A stretch of 64,000 nt of DNA, from positions 124,001 through 188,000 of the forward strand of contig JAHBTB010000001.1 in assembly GCA_019638795.1 (NCBI GenBank), given 5' to 3'. Of the stretch, positions 34,851 through 42,665 are shown piece by piece. The position numbers and the translations under genes were made by a program. Origin of the DNA: Fimbriimonadaceae bacterium. GTDB lineage: Bacteria > Armatimonadota > Fimbriimonadia > Fimbriimonadales > Fimbriimonadaceae. Numbering within the stretch: position 1 is the first letter of the stretch; each line of letters starts with the position of its first letter. Under the pieces are notes generated by a model. The model did no database searches and was not told the DNA's origin. It was given only the letters and a program-made list of their open reading frames with translations.

Positions 34851-36581
34851 CTACCCCACACCGGTGCCGCGGCGGTCGGCAGGCAGTTCGGCGTCGCGGT
34901 TCGCGTGGATGAAGAGCGACCCCTCCACGACTGTCCCGTCGAGGGGCTCGGCCCCGGGGAGCAACAGTCCCTTCAGCCAACCGTCGCGCACCAGGGCCTC
35001 GACGGTCTCCATCGCCTTGCTCAAGATGTCGCTGTTGAAGTCCATGTTGTCCCGTCGGAACCCGGCGGCGAGGTGGGACAGAGCCTTGAAGGCCGCCTTG
35101 TCGGTCTGGAACGCCTCGACGACGCGGCGCACCATGCCCACCATGGGCAACACCTTGTTGTTCCGGCTCCACCCGTCGACGCGCAAGACCCGGCCCTTTT
35201 CATACGACGGCATCGCGACCGGCACCGCCCGGCGAAGGTCGAGTTCAAACCCGTTGAACCCGCCGTAAGCCGTCTGGACCTTGTCGTCAAGAAACCAACG
35301 GTTGATCTCGTGGATGGCAAAGAAGCTGTAGCTGCCCAGCCCGCCCGCGTACATGTCCTCGTCGACGAAGCCGCCGGTGCCGATCCATTGGAACGCCTTG
35401 TCGGCGTCTAGCTCCATGCCTGCCTCGGCGGCGATCCGGCTGGTGAACTCCTTCAGTTCACTGAAGTGGGCGTTGGCACGGTACCAGTAGTCGGCAAACC
35501 GGATGTGCTGGCCGACCCGCCGCCGGTTTCGCCCGGTGTACTGCTCGAAGAGCCAGTCGCGGTCACCACCCTTGGCCAGTTCGATCACGGTAAACGCGGC
35601 CTCCCTCGCGCTGGCATGGGTCAGGGTGAGGCCGGCAGAGAGGATCGGGTCGGCAAAGCCGGCCGCTTCCCCGACCAGCATCCAGTTCTCCTCGGCCATT
35701 GTCTCGCTGATGAAGGACCAGTCCTTGGTCGCGGTGAAGTGCCCCTCGCAGGTGGCGTCCGCCATCAGCTGGCTGATCCGGGGCTCCTCGGCCAGGGCCC
35801 GCAAGTACAGTTCTTCGGGTCGCAGCCCGGTCGACTTGTAGTACTCGGCCGGGCAGACAAACCCGATGGAGGTCCGGGTCGGCCCCAACGGGATGAACCA
35901 GATCCAGCCGTAACCCAGGGACATGATCTGGATCCGGGTCCCGCCGACGCCGAGCTTAACCGCCCACTCCGCATTTTGCCAATAGTCGTAGAAGGCCACG
36001 TTCTTGAGCGCGCTGGGCTCTTCCACCGGGACCCCGAGGGCCCGTCGCAACGCGGCGGCGTTGCCGCTGGCGTCGATGTACATGTCCGCCGTCACCTGCT
36101 CGCCGTTGCCCAGCTTCAGATAGGCGATCTCACGTCCCTTTTTCCCGACGGAGGCGACCCCCGTCCCCTCGAACACCTCCGCACCCAGTTCGCGGGCATG
36201 GTCGAGAAGAATCTTGTCGTAGACCGCACGGTCGACTTGGAACGCGGTGCGCAACCGTTGCCCGGCGAACTTGGCGGGGCGCTCCTCGTCCTGGAACTCA
36301 CCGTTCGGGGTGAAGTTGAAGTCCCAGAGGTCGCTTGTCTTGCCCCACCGGTAGGTGGCGCCGATCTTGACGGGAAAGCCGGCCGCCTCCACCTTGTCCC
36401 ACACCTTCATCTCGTCGAGGATGTAACTGATGTAGGGGAGCTGGCTTTCGCCGACGTGGTCCCGGGGGAACGTCTCGCGTTCAAACACGGCCACGCTGAG
36501 TTCGGGGCAGTACTGTTTGAGAAATGTGGCGCAGGTCGAACCCCCCGGCCCCCCACCGACAATCGCGACATCGTAATGCAT
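34851..36581 (-). CDS. Flavin-dependent halogenase-like FAD oxidoreductase
   Basis: The 576-residue protein starts YDVAIVGGGPGGSTCATFLK, a GxGxxG FAD-binding site. VFERETFPRDHVGESQLPYI and the C-terminal FAD segment EAAGFADPILSAGLTLTHAS are typical of the halogenase/geranylgeranyl reductase superfamily. It also has WIWFIP at about residue 200-210, a match to the WxWxIP signature of flavin-dependent halogenases, and an RWGKT Lys. The likely chemistry is chlorination or bromination of an aromatic substrate with a separate flavin reductase. Start 36581 follows a GGAG site; the frame is open further upstream but crosses an operator. It is divergent from the LacI gene. Plain FAD hydroxylase activity is the alternative. 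Confidence 0.78.
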   Translation of the reverse strand: MHYDVAIVGGGPGGSTCATFLKQYCPELSVAVFERETFPRDHVGESQLPYISYILDEMKVWDKVEAAGFPVKIGATYRWGKTSDLWDFNFTPNGEFQDEERPAKFAGQRLRTAFQVDRAVYDKILLDHARELGAEVFEGTGVASVGKKGREIAYLKLGNGEQVTADMYIDASGNAAALRRALGVPVEEPSALKNVAFYDYWQNAEWAVKLGVGGTRIQIMSLGYGWIWFIPLGPTRTSIGFVCPAEYYKSTGLRPEELYLRALAEEPRISQLMADATCEGHFTATKDWSFISETMAEENWMLVGEAAGFADPILSAGLTLTHASAREAAFTVIELAKGGDRDWLFEQYTGRNRRRVGQHIRFADYWYRANAHFSELKEFTSRIAAEAGMELDADKAFQWIGTGGFVDEDMYAGGLGSYSFFAIHEINRWFLDDKVQTAYGGFNGFELDLRRAVPVAMPSYEKGRVLRVDGWSRNNKVLPMVGMVRRVVEAFQTDKAAFKALSHLAAGFRRDNMDFNSDILSKAMETVEALVRDGWLKGLLLPGAEPLDGTVVEGSLFIHANRDAELPADRRGTGVG

Positions 36582-36605
36582 GATTGATTGGCTCCAAGAT
36601 CGCCC

Positions 36606-36619
36606 GCGAATCGTTTCGC
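36606..36619. promoter_or_regulatory. LacI-type operator O1
   Basis: GCGAATCGTTTCGC: five-base arms GCGAA/TTCGC around a TCGT core with the central CG usual for LacI-family sites. It lies 25 nt upstream of the halogenase-like gene, directly downstream of a TAACAT -10-like box on the minus strand (36625-36630). Its reverse complement recurs exactly at 37871. Confidence 0.75.
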
Positions 36620-36687
36620 AACTCATGTTACACCCACCAGGGCGGCTTGTTGCAACCTGGACCAAGGCGCAGGGCCCCCTCGTCGTG

Positions 36688-36693
36688 TATAAT
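36688..36693 (+). promoter_or_regulatory. Consensus -10 box of the lacI-type gene
   Basis: TATAAT, immediately followed by operator O2. No clear -35 is visible at 16-18 nt. It gives a leader of about 70 nt before the ATG at 36770. Confidence 0.6.
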
Positions 36694-36707
36694 CCGAATC
36701 GTTTCGC
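36694..36707. promoter_or_regulatory. LacI-type operator O2
   Basis: CCGAATCGTTTCGC differs from O1 only in its first base. It abuts the TATAAT box, so repressor bound here would block transcription of the regulator itself. O1 and O2 are 88 bp apart, near eight helical turns, which would allow looping. Confidence 0.75.
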
Positions 36708-36769
36708 AAAGATGGCCCGTGGCACCGTCGCCAGAAGCTGGGCCCCACGCGTTCCCGACCGGTGGCTCC

Positions 36770-37792
36770 ATGAGTGCGACGATCAAAGACATCGCCCAAA
36801 AGCTCAACATCTCCACGAGCACGGTCAGCTACGCCCTCAACGGAGGGCCCCGTCCGGTGCCCCCGGCGGTGAAGGAGGAAGTCCTCCGGGTCGCCCGCGA
36901 GCTGAAGTACCGCCCGAACCGCCTGGCCAAGTCGCTGGTGACGCGCCGCTCGCACACCGTAGGCATCCTTCCCACATTGGCGGCCCCGAACCTGGCGGTG
37001 TCCCCCTACTTCCAGATGGCGTTCAACGGCGTCCTCAACCAAGCCGAGATCCAGGGTTACGACGTGCTCGTCTTTTCCCGGCCGCAATCGACCGCGTCGA
37101 AGGCCGACGACATCCTGAGCGTGCTGTGGGACGGCCGCACCGACGGCACCGTCCTGATCGCGCCGTATGTGGACGCCCCGGTCATCCCGGCCCTGCTTCA
37201 ACTAGGTGTGCCCTTCACGGTCGTCAACTCCCGCGTCGAGGGGGCGGTGTGCGTCACCTGCGACAACCGGCACGGCGTGGAGTCGGCCCTGAACCACTTG
37301 GTCGGACTGGGGCACACCAAGATCGGCCACCTCGCCGGGCCCGACGTCCTGGAAGACGCCCGGGTACGTCAAGCGGCGTTTGAAGACTTCATGCGGGACT
37401 CGGGCTTGGAGTTGAGGCCCGAGTGGATCGTCAAGACCGAATACACCAGCGAAAGCGCCGAGCAAGAGGCCCATGCCTTGCTTGACACGAAGGACCGGCC
37501 GACGGCGGTCTTTTGCGGCAACGACGAGGCCGCCCTTGGGCTTCTGCGGGCCGCCCGGGCCCGCGGCATCCGGATGCCGGACGAACTCAGCGTCGTCGGC
37601 TTCGACAACATCTTCAATTGCGAGCACATGCACCCACCCCTCACGACGGTCGAGCAACCGATCGGCGAGATGGGCAAAGCCGCCTTTGAAGCCTTGATCG
37701 ACCTGATCGAGGGCCGACCGGCCCAAACCGTCGTCATGGAGACGCGGCTCGTCGTCCGCGAGTCCACCGCGCCGCCGGCGCGCCGGGCCTGA
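36770..37792 (+). CDS. LacI family transcriptional regulator
   Basis: ATG 36770 gives 340 residues starting directly with the LacI helix-turn-helix TIKDIAQKLNISTSTVSYAL (residues 4-23) and the hinge YRPNRLAKSLVTRRSHTVGI. The periplasmic-binding-like effector domain follows, with VTCDNRHGVESALNHLVGLG, IGHLAGPDVLEDARVR and PDELSVVGFDNI. It probably senses a sugar or related small molecule. O1 and O2 lie in its 5' region and a double site lies before the next gene, so it likely controls itself, the divergent halogenase-like gene and the pseudopilin gene. Confidence 0.94.
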   Translation: MSATIKDIAQKLNISTSTVSYALNGGPRPVPPAVKEEVLRVARELKYRPNRLAKSLVTRRSHTVGILPTLAAPNLAVSPYFQMAFNGVLNQAEIQGYDVLVFSRPQSTASKADDILSVLWDGRTDGTVLIAPYVDAPVIPALLQLGVPFTVVNSRVEGAVCVTCDNRHGVESALNHLVGLGHTKIGHLAGPDVLEDARVRQAAFEDFMRDSGLELRPEWIVKTEYTSESAEQEAHALLDTKDRPTAVFCGNDEAALGLLRAARARGIRMPDELSVVGFDNIFNCEHMHPPLTTVEQPIGEMGKAAFEALIDLIEGRPAQTVVMETRLVVRESTAPPARRA

Positions 37793-37845
37793 CCCCGGGT
37801 CGACCAATTTTTCAAAATCAGTCCCACATTTTCGGCGACCTGTGT

Positions 37846-37851
37846 TATCAT
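37846..37851 (+). promoter_or_regulatory. -10-like box before the pseudopilin gene
   Basis: TATCAT, ending 7 nt before the operator pair at 37859, which would therefore sit across the transcription start. Confidence 0.45.
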
Positions 37852-37858
37852 GCTCCCT

Positions 37859-37888
37859 GAGAAACGTTTTGCGAAACGATTCGCAAAA
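37859..37888. promoter_or_regulatory. Tandem LacI-type operators O3 and O4
   Basis: GAAACGTTTTGC (37861-37872) is followed directly by GAAACGATTCGC (37873-37884), a 12-bp tandem spacing. The second is centred in a longer inverted repeat with arms TTTTGCGAA (37867-37875) and TTCGCAAAA (37880-37888) around ACGA. The core 37871-37884 is the exact reverse complement of O1. Confidence 0.75.
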
Positions 37889-37991
37889 CCCAACTCGGTG
37901 CCGAGAGGCACGTCAAACGATGTCGTGGCCCGCATGCCGGGCCCCCGATCTCGGTGGACGTTCACCGAACCCGAATCAAAGCCGAACGCAT

Positions 37992-38894
37992 ATGAGCAAC
38001 CGCAAAAGGGCCTTCACCCTGATCGAACTCCTTGTCGTCATCGCGATCATCGCGATCCTCGCCGCCATCCTGTTCCCTGTCTTTGCCCAGGCGAAGCTGG
38101 CCGCGAAAAAGACTCAGGCGTTGAGCAACGCCAAGCAGTTGGCCATCGCCAACATCATGTACCAGGGCGACTATGACGACATGCTGATCAAGTCGTACTT
38201 TGGCTTCCCGCAGGCCCCCGCCTGCGACTGGAACCTGCCCTGGGGCACGCCGGGCCTCTTCTACAACTGGCGCTACGCCCTGCAGCCGTACATGAAGAGT
38301 GTGCCGTTGCTCGGCGACACGACCAACCCGTTCAACGCGGACACTTACTGGACCCAGATGTGGGACGGACAGGGTGCCGCCCCCAACAAGTACGCCCCCG
38401 CCAACTTCGCGGTCAACACCTCGCTGATCGGATTCGCCAACGGCTCCTGCGCCGGTTTGGGCGACAAGGAGGGCATCAGCTCCCTTGACCAGGTCCCCGA
38501 GGTCGCCGGCACGATCATCATGCTGCCGAGCCGCACCCACTGGAACGACGTTCCGTGGAGTTGGGGCACCTACTCTGGATTCCTCGGCGGCCCGACTGCC
38601 GGTGACCCCTACAACTCGTGGTGCGCCCAGACCAACCACGGCGAAGGCTCTTGGTCGTACGTCTGCCCGGGGACGGGCAACGGGCCGATCCACGTGGTCG
38701 GCAAGCAGGCGAGCTTCGTCTGGGCCGACGGTCACGCCAAGGCCAAGTCCTACCCGGCCACGTTGCGCATGGACGACACCGAGAACGACGACTGGTATTC
38801 GAAGGGGTCGATCAACGTGAACACGGGCATGCCGTTCAACTACGCCGACCGCCAAGCGGCCGTGGCGTCCGGGTACTTCCCCGAATATCGCTAA
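37992..38894 (+). CDS. DUF1559-type pseudopilin (prepilin-like, H-x-DG)
   Basis: The 300-residue protein starts SNRKRAFTLIELLVVIAIIA, a type IV prepilin leader with the conserved Glu five residues after the A/F cleavage point, cut by a PilD-type peptidase. A long helix then leads into the globular domain (YQGDYDDMLIKSYFGFPQAP). Near the end, SFVWADGHAKAKSY is the DG motif of the DUF1559/H-x-DG family, abundant in Planctomycetes and Armatimonadota. These are probably minor pseudopilins of a type II secretion-like machine or surface proteins. ATG 37992 is the only start that keeps a normal leader. Operators O3/O4 lie about 105 nt upstream, and a strong terminator follows. Confidence 0.9.
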   Translation: MSNRKRAFTLIELLVVIAIIAILAAILFPVFAQAKLAAKKTQALSNAKQLAIANIMYQGDYDDMLIKSYFGFPQAPACDWNLPWGTPGLFYNWRYALQPYMKSVPLLGDTTNPFNADTYWTQMWDGQGAAPNKYAPANFAVNTSLIGFANGSCAGLGDKEGISSLDQVPEVAGTIIMLPSRTHWNDVPWSWGTYSGFLGGPTAGDPYNSWCAQTNHGEGSWSYVCPGTGNGPIHVVGKQASFVWADGHAKAKSYPATLRMDDTENDDWYSKGSINVNTGMPFNYADRQAAVASGYFPEYR

Positions 38895-38911
38895 GAAGGG
38901 TCAGCGACGCT

Positions 38912-38942
38912 GGGGCCCCCGCTCGTCCGGGGGCCCCCTTTT
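38912..38942 (+). terminator. Rho-independent terminator after the pseudopilin gene
   Basis: GGGGCCCCCG pairs perfectly with CGGGGGCCCC around a six-base loop, followed by CTTTT. This is the best classical terminator in the window. Confidence 0.85.
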
Positions 38943-38970
38943 CCACTCTCGTCTTCAAAACCAAACCAGC

Positions 38971-39177
38971 ATGCGAGCAAAGATCATCACCGTTTCCATC
39001 GTTTTCATCGGGCTCTTCCTCCTGAGCGGGTGCACCGGCGACACGTCGGGCGACACTCAAGCCCCCAAGAAGCCTGAGAACCCCACGACGAGCCAAATGC
39101 CGCGGAGCAAAGAAGAGGCCCAAAAGATGTTCGGCGGCGGTGGCGGAAACCCTGTCGCGCCCAAGAGCAACAACTGA
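38971..39177 (+). CDS. Small lipoprotein
   Basis: The 68-residue product has a signal sequence ending in the lipobox LLSGC (Cys about 20), then a short Thr/Pro/Lys-rich tail with GGGGG and no folded domain. It should be a lipid-anchored tether or a spacer. It lies 3 nt before the GH16 gene, so the two are co-transcribed. Small lipoproteins next to DUF1559 pseudopilins recur in this lineage, though I cannot check that here. Confidence 0.75.
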   Translation: MRAKIITVSIVFIGLFLLSGCTGDTSGDTQAPKKPENPTTSQMPRSKEEAQKMFGGGGGNPVAPKSNN

Positions 39178-39180
39178 GCC

Positions 39181-39942
39181 ATGTTGTGTCCGATGTTGGT
39201 GATGATGTCGATCGCCCAGCCGACGGCGCCCAAACTTGTCTTTGAGCAAGACTTCAGCAAGCTCAAGGACATTGACACGGCGGTCTGGACGTTTGACGAC
39301 GGCCCGGCCTACAACAACGAGAAGCAGCGCTACACCGCCAAGGCGGCCCGTAACGCCTGGATCGAGGACGGCCGGCTGATCATCGAGGCCCGCAAAGGCC
39401 CCGACGGGACGATCACCTCGGCGCGCCTGACCAGTAAGGAATGCTGGAAGTACGGCACCTTCGAGGTCGTCTGCAAGGTGCCGCGGGGCCGGGGGACGTG
39501 GCCGGCGGCCTGGCTCCTGAACGACCGGCTCCGCTCGACAAAGCACGGTTCACGACTCGGTTGGCCGCTCTGCGGCGAAATCGACCTGATGGAGAACGTC
39601 GGGTACGAGCCCCAGGAGTTTGTCTTCTCCCTGCACTCGGAGAAATACAACCACACCAAGGGCAACTCGCGGACGAACCGGGTCAAGATCAACGAGACTG
39701 TCCCGACGTTCCATACCTACCGGATGCACTGGGACAGCAATGGGATCACGATCCTCATGGACGGTAAAGAAGTCTTTGCCGCCAAGAAGACGGAGTCCAC
39801 CCTGGAAGCCTGGCCGTTTGACGACCCGTATTACTGGATCCTCAACCTTGCGATCGGCGGAGACTGGGGCGGGGCCAAGGGGATCGACCCCGGCATCTTT
39901 CCCGCCCGCTACGAGATCAAGTCGGTGCGGGTCTGGCAGTGA
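39181..39942 (+). CDS. Glycoside hydrolase family 16 (beta-glucanase type)
   Basis: The 253-residue secreted protein has the jelly-roll catalytic core with the ExDxxE motif in GEIDLMENVG (the nucleophile and acid/base Glu pair), preceded by TFEVVCKVPRGRGTWPAAWL and followed by HTYRMHWDSNGITILMDGKE. It probably cleaves beta-1,3/1,4-glucans such as laminarin or lichenan, though agarase-type specificities also occur in GH16. The N-terminal signal is short (LCPMLVMMSIAQP). No binding module is attached. Confidence 0.93.
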   Translation: MLCPMLVMMSIAQPTAPKLVFEQDFSKLKDIDTAVWTFDDGPAYNNEKQRYTAKAARNAWIEDGRLIIEARKGPDGTITSARLTSKECWKYGTFEVVCKVPRGRGTWPAAWLLNDRLRSTKHGSRLGWPLCGEIDLMENVGYEPQEFVFSLHSEKYNHTKGNSRTNRVKINETVPTFHTYRMHWDSNGITILMDGKEVFAAKKTESTLEAWPFDDPYYWILNLAIGGDWGGAKGIDPGIFPARYEIKSVRVWQ

Positions 39943-39944
39943 TC

Positions 39945-39989
39945 GGCGCGGCCTTGGCTGGGACGGTGGTCCCGGCCGGGCCGCGCGCC
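39945..39989 (+). terminator. GC-rich compound hairpin after the GH16 gene
   Basis: GGCGCGGCC pairs with GGCCGCG..CC (2-nt bulge) and encloses a second stem GGGAC-GGTG-GTCCC. No T-run follows. The rest of the gap to 40170 shows nothing else I can name. Confidence 0.35.
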
Positions 39990-40170
39990 CTACCCGCGTG
40001 CGGTGGCCCCGTCGACCCCCGGACGGAGCTTGTCCGGAGCCTCAAACCGTCCGCCAGGGGCGTCTTACCCAAGACGATGCGGCCGGCAATGGGCAATCTG
40101 ACACAATAAGTAAGGATTTGCCGCCCCAGGGCGCCCTCCCGGCGCGGCATACTCAAGTCGTCCGACAGCC

Positions 40171-40770
40171 ATGCACGAGTCGCTCCGAACCCGCATCAAA
40201 GAGGCAACCCGACCGATCCACGACCTGATCGACAACCACCCGGCCAGCCTGACCGTCCTGTCTCCGTCGGTGACCCTGGCTGACTACGCACGGTTTCTCG
40301 GTCTGACCTTTGGGTTTCTCCGGCCCCTGGAAGACTCCCTGGTCGCCTTCGGGCTCGAAGGATTCGTCCCTCGGTCACCGGCGATTCTCGAAGACCTCCG
40401 CCGTATCGGCGTGACGGAGGAGTCTCTGGCGTCGATCCCCACCGCCCGGGGCGTCGAGCCCTTGGCCAGCGAGGGTGAGGCGATGGGCCTGGCTTATGTG
40501 ATCGAAGGCTCCCGCATGGGCGGCATGGTCATCGCCAAGCATGTGGGCCGCCACCTGGACTTGACGGGCGAGAACGGACTTTCCTTCTTCTTGCCTGCCC
40601 ATCCCCACGAGATCTTGGCGTGGTTCCGCAAGTTTGTCGCCCGGCTGGACAGCTTTGCGAAGTGCTCCTGCGAAGAACGGGAGGCCATGGACGGGGCCTT
40701 CGGAGCCTTTCGCCTGGTCAAGTTCTGGCTTGACAACGCTCCCCGCTGGGAACCGGCCTTCGTCGGCTGA
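40171..40770 (+). CDS. Biliverdin-producing heme oxygenase
   Basis: This 199-residue all-helical protein has the proximal His17 in ATRPIHDLIDN and the distal helix GLAYVIEGSRMGGMVIAKHV, both hallmarks of bacterial heme oxygenases of the BphO/HemO group. It opens heme to biliverdin, CO and iron, for iron recycling or to supply a bilin chromophore. No bacteriophytochrome gene is adjacent, so iron release is the simpler guess. It is followed closely by a GNAT gene. Confidence 0.85.
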   Translation: MHESLRTRIKEATRPIHDLIDNHPASLTVLSPSVTLADYARFLGLTFGFLRPLEDSLVAFGLEGFVPRSPAILEDLRRIGVTEESLASIPTARGVEPLASEGEAMGLAYVIEGSRMGGMVIAKHVGRHLDLTGENGLSFFLPAHPHEILAWFRKFVARLDSFAKCSCEEREAMDGAFGAFRLVKFWLDNAPRWEPAFVG

Positions 40771-40778
40771 GCAGGGAC

Positions 40779-41240
40779 GTGACCGTTCTCCGGACGGACC
40801 GCGACGACGACCGGCTCCCTGCCCTTGTCGCTGGACTCGACCGGATGCTCCGGGAACTCGACGGCGAGGAACTCCACGGGACACTGTCGGTTTACAACCG
40901 GCTTGAAGAAGGTGCGCAAGTCGTGGTCGTCGAGGTGGACGGTGTGCCGGTCGGGTGCGGGGCCATGCGGGAGCGTGGAGACGCCACGGCGGAGGTGAAG
41001 CGGATGTTCGTCATACCTTCGGCCCGGGGCCGGGGGGTCGGCCAAGCGATCTTGACCGAATTGGAGACGTGGGCGACCGAACTTGGTCACCAATACCTCT
41101 TGCTCGAAACGTCCGCCGACCTTGCCGACGCAATCCGGCTCTACCTACGGTTTGGATTTGTGCGGGTTCCCAACTATCCGCCTTACGACACGATCGAGCA
41201 CAGTGTTTGTTTTCGTAAGCGGATTTCTTCCACCGGTTGA
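40779..41240 (+). CDS. GNAT N-acetyltransferase
   Basis: The 153-residue product starts at GTG 40779 and contains the GNAT core: AEVKRMFVIPSARGRGVGQA, where RGRGVGQA binds acetyl-CoA, and then LLLETSADLADAIRLYLRFG and a C-terminal strand. The substrate is unknown. It lies 8 nt after the heme oxygenase gene and is followed by a strong hairpin. Confidence 0.88.
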   Translation: MTVLRTDRDDDRLPALVAGLDRMLRELDGEELHGTLSVYNRLEEGAQVVVVEVDGVPVGCGAMRERGDATAEVKRMFVIPSARGRGVGQAILTELETWATELGHQYLLLETSADLADAIRLYLRFGFVRVPNYPPYDTIEHSVCFRKRISSTG

Positions 41241-41246
41241 AGAGCC

Positions 41247-41274
41247 AGCTTGGCCGGCTTATGCCGGCCAAGCT
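41247..41274. terminator. Perfect 12-bp hairpin between convergent genes
   Basis: AGCTTGGCCGGC-TTAT-GCCGGCCAAGCT, between the GNAT stop (plus) and the end of the minus-strand gene at 41286. It can serve both directions but has no T-run. Confidence 0.6.
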
Positions 41275-41285
41275 CTGCCCCTATC

Positions 41286-41657
41286 TCATGCCGAAAACTG
41301 CATGAACTTGGGTTCTCCTTCCTTTTCGTCGGACTCGTCCTGTTCGTCCCAGTCCGGCACCGAGAAGACCCTGGGGCGTTCGCGCAGAGTCATGGGATGC
41401 TCTTCGCGCACGGTCAAGTACTTGGCGGTCGCGCTCAGATAGCCCGCCGCCCGACGGCGGATCTCCGCAAGCCGTCGTCTCTTGGGAGCTGACCCGCTCT
41501 GAGCCTCCAGACGCTCGGCCCGGTCGGCCTGCTTTTGGGCCCAGTGACGTAGGACGGCGACCTTGATGGCGACCGGGCCGCTGCTCTGGACAAGCTGCTT
41601 GGTTTTCTCGACGATGTTTGAGACGAACGCGCGTTCGACCCGTTGTAACAGACGCAT
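41286..41657 (-). CDS. Small basic protein of unknown function
   Basis: The ATG at 41657 follows AGGAGGTG, the best Shine-Dalgarno in the window, and gives 123 residues. The protein is strongly helical and basic (RHWAQKQADRAERLEAQ; APKRRRLAEIRRRAAGYLS), with an acidic tail (DWDEQDESDEKEGEPKF). No family is recognised. The frame stays open upstream but without a comparable start. A consensus -10 lies at 41829, which gives a leader of about 165 nt. Its base composition is lower in GC than its neighbours. Confidence 0.7.
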   Translation of the reverse strand: MRLLQRVERAFVSNIVEKTKQLVQSSGPVAIKVAVLRHWAQKQADRAERLEAQSGSAPKRRRLAEIRRRAAGYLSATAKYLTVREEHPMTLRERPRVFSVPDWDEQDESDEKEGEPKFMQFSA

Positions 41658-41996
41658 AGACACCTCCTGATGCGTGTGGTCGGTGAGAATGCGGAGCACT
41701 CTCTTTCGATGCGTCGACGAGGTTAGCTGCCGGGTTAGAGCCGAAAGGTACTCTTCCTCTTCTGAGGATTCACCCCACTGTCGGTGGGTCCCCCGCTCCG
41801 CCCGAAGGGGCGGATTAGACTTGTCCCTATTATACCGCAGTCCGTCGGTGAGACGGGGCCTATGACACCCGGACAGAAAGAGCCGGTGTTTCCACTTGAC
41901 AATGCTTATAGATTTTATCAACTGTGTGGCGGACGCAAAAAGTCGCCCAGTCTTGCGGTAATCTAGCTTCCGTTTCGTTTGCTTGGAGAGACACAG
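41658..41996. other. AT-richer intergenic region with divergent promoter signals
   Basis: This is the only gap over 300 nt. On the minus strand TATAAT (41829-41834) heads a leader of about 165 nt that holds a small hairpin (CCGCCC-GAAG-GGGCGG, 41797-41812 region) and ends in AGGAGGTG. On the plus strand TTGACA stands at 41896 and TAATCT at 41959, but they are not at promoter spacing to each other. ACACCCGG..CCGGTGT near 41866-41887 forms a further small inverted repeat. I see no coding frame of its own. Confidence 0.55.
41829..41834 (-). promoter_or_regulatory. Consensus -10 box for the small basic protein
   Basis: TATAAT on the minus strand; transcription would start near 41822. No matching -35 is evident. 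Confidence 0.5.
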
Positions 41997-42572
41997 ATGA
42001 ACAAAATCCTTTTGCTCGCGTCGGCCACCCTTGGCTTTGCCGCCCTGAGTTCGGCCAACCTCGTCGTGAACGGCGACTTTTCCCTGACTGTCCCCAACGT
42101 GGGATTTGGCAACGGCTGGACCGGCACCCTCAATGACGGTGCGGGCGGGTGGCGGGCCACGGGTGGCAATCCGGACGGCACCTACATCATCAACTCTAAC
42201 GGTTCGACGTCCAGTAACCCGAGCTTGGCCCAGGACATCACCGGCCTGGTGGTGGGAGCCACCTACGTCGTGAGCGGCGACTACGCACGGGGGAACATCG
42301 GCGGCGGGACCGACAAGGACTTCGGCGTCACCATCGACGGCAACACTTGGGAGTACACCGTGCCGAGTTCCGACACTGACTTCGCCCACTTCAGCGAGCA
42401 CTTCGTCGCGACTTCGTCGAGCGTGACCCTCCTGCTTGAAGCCGAGCGCCATGGCGACCACGACGCCCGCGTCGACAACATCTCCTTGGAACTCGAATCC
42501 GTTCCCGAACCGGCCACCATGGCCGTGCTCGGATTGGGCGCCCTTGCCCTGCGACGGCGCAAGAAGGCCTGA
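41997..42572 (+). CDS. PEP-CTERM surface protein
   Basis: From ATG 41997 (GGAGAG site upstream) the 191-residue protein has a signal peptide (LLLASATLGFAALSSANLVV), a beta-sandwich body resembling carbohydrate-binding modules (LVVNGDFSLTVP, then WTGTLNDGAGGW and AHFSEHFVATSSSVTLLLEA), and the C-terminal tail VPEPATMAVLGLGALALRRR. It is nearly identical in its tail to the protein at 45589. The DUF642-like opening NGDFSLTVPN fits choice-of-anchor proteins. It is followed by a long hairpin. Confidence 0.85.
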   Translation: MNKILLLASATLGFAALSSANLVVNGDFSLTVPNVGFGNGWTGTLNDGAGGWRATGGNPDGTYIINSNGSTSSNPSLAQDITGLVVGATYVVSGDYARGNIGGGTDKDFGVTIDGNTWEYTVPSSDTDFAHFSEHFVATSSSVTLLLEAERHGDHDARVDNISLELESVPEPATMAVLGLGALALRRRKKA

Positions 42573-42586
42573 CCCGACGTCAGCCT

Positions 42587-42633
42587 GTGTCCGAAAGCCC
42601 GGCCGGAGAGTTGCCCGCCGGGCTTTCGGACAC
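42587..42633 (+). terminator. 17-bp perfect hairpin after a PEP-CTERM gene
   Basis: GTGTCCGAAAGCCCGGC pairs perfectly with GCCGGGCTTTCGGACAC around a 13-nt loop. No T-run follows. Confidence 0.65.
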
Positions 42634-42665
42634 TTGGACACCCGCCTCTGAGGTTGACTAGTCGA

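Noticed and set aside
41658-42641. Upstream extension of the small basic protein to 451 residues
   Set aside because: It would run antisense through a PEP-CTERM gene and across the TATAAT box; ATG 41657 with AGGAGGTG is far better.
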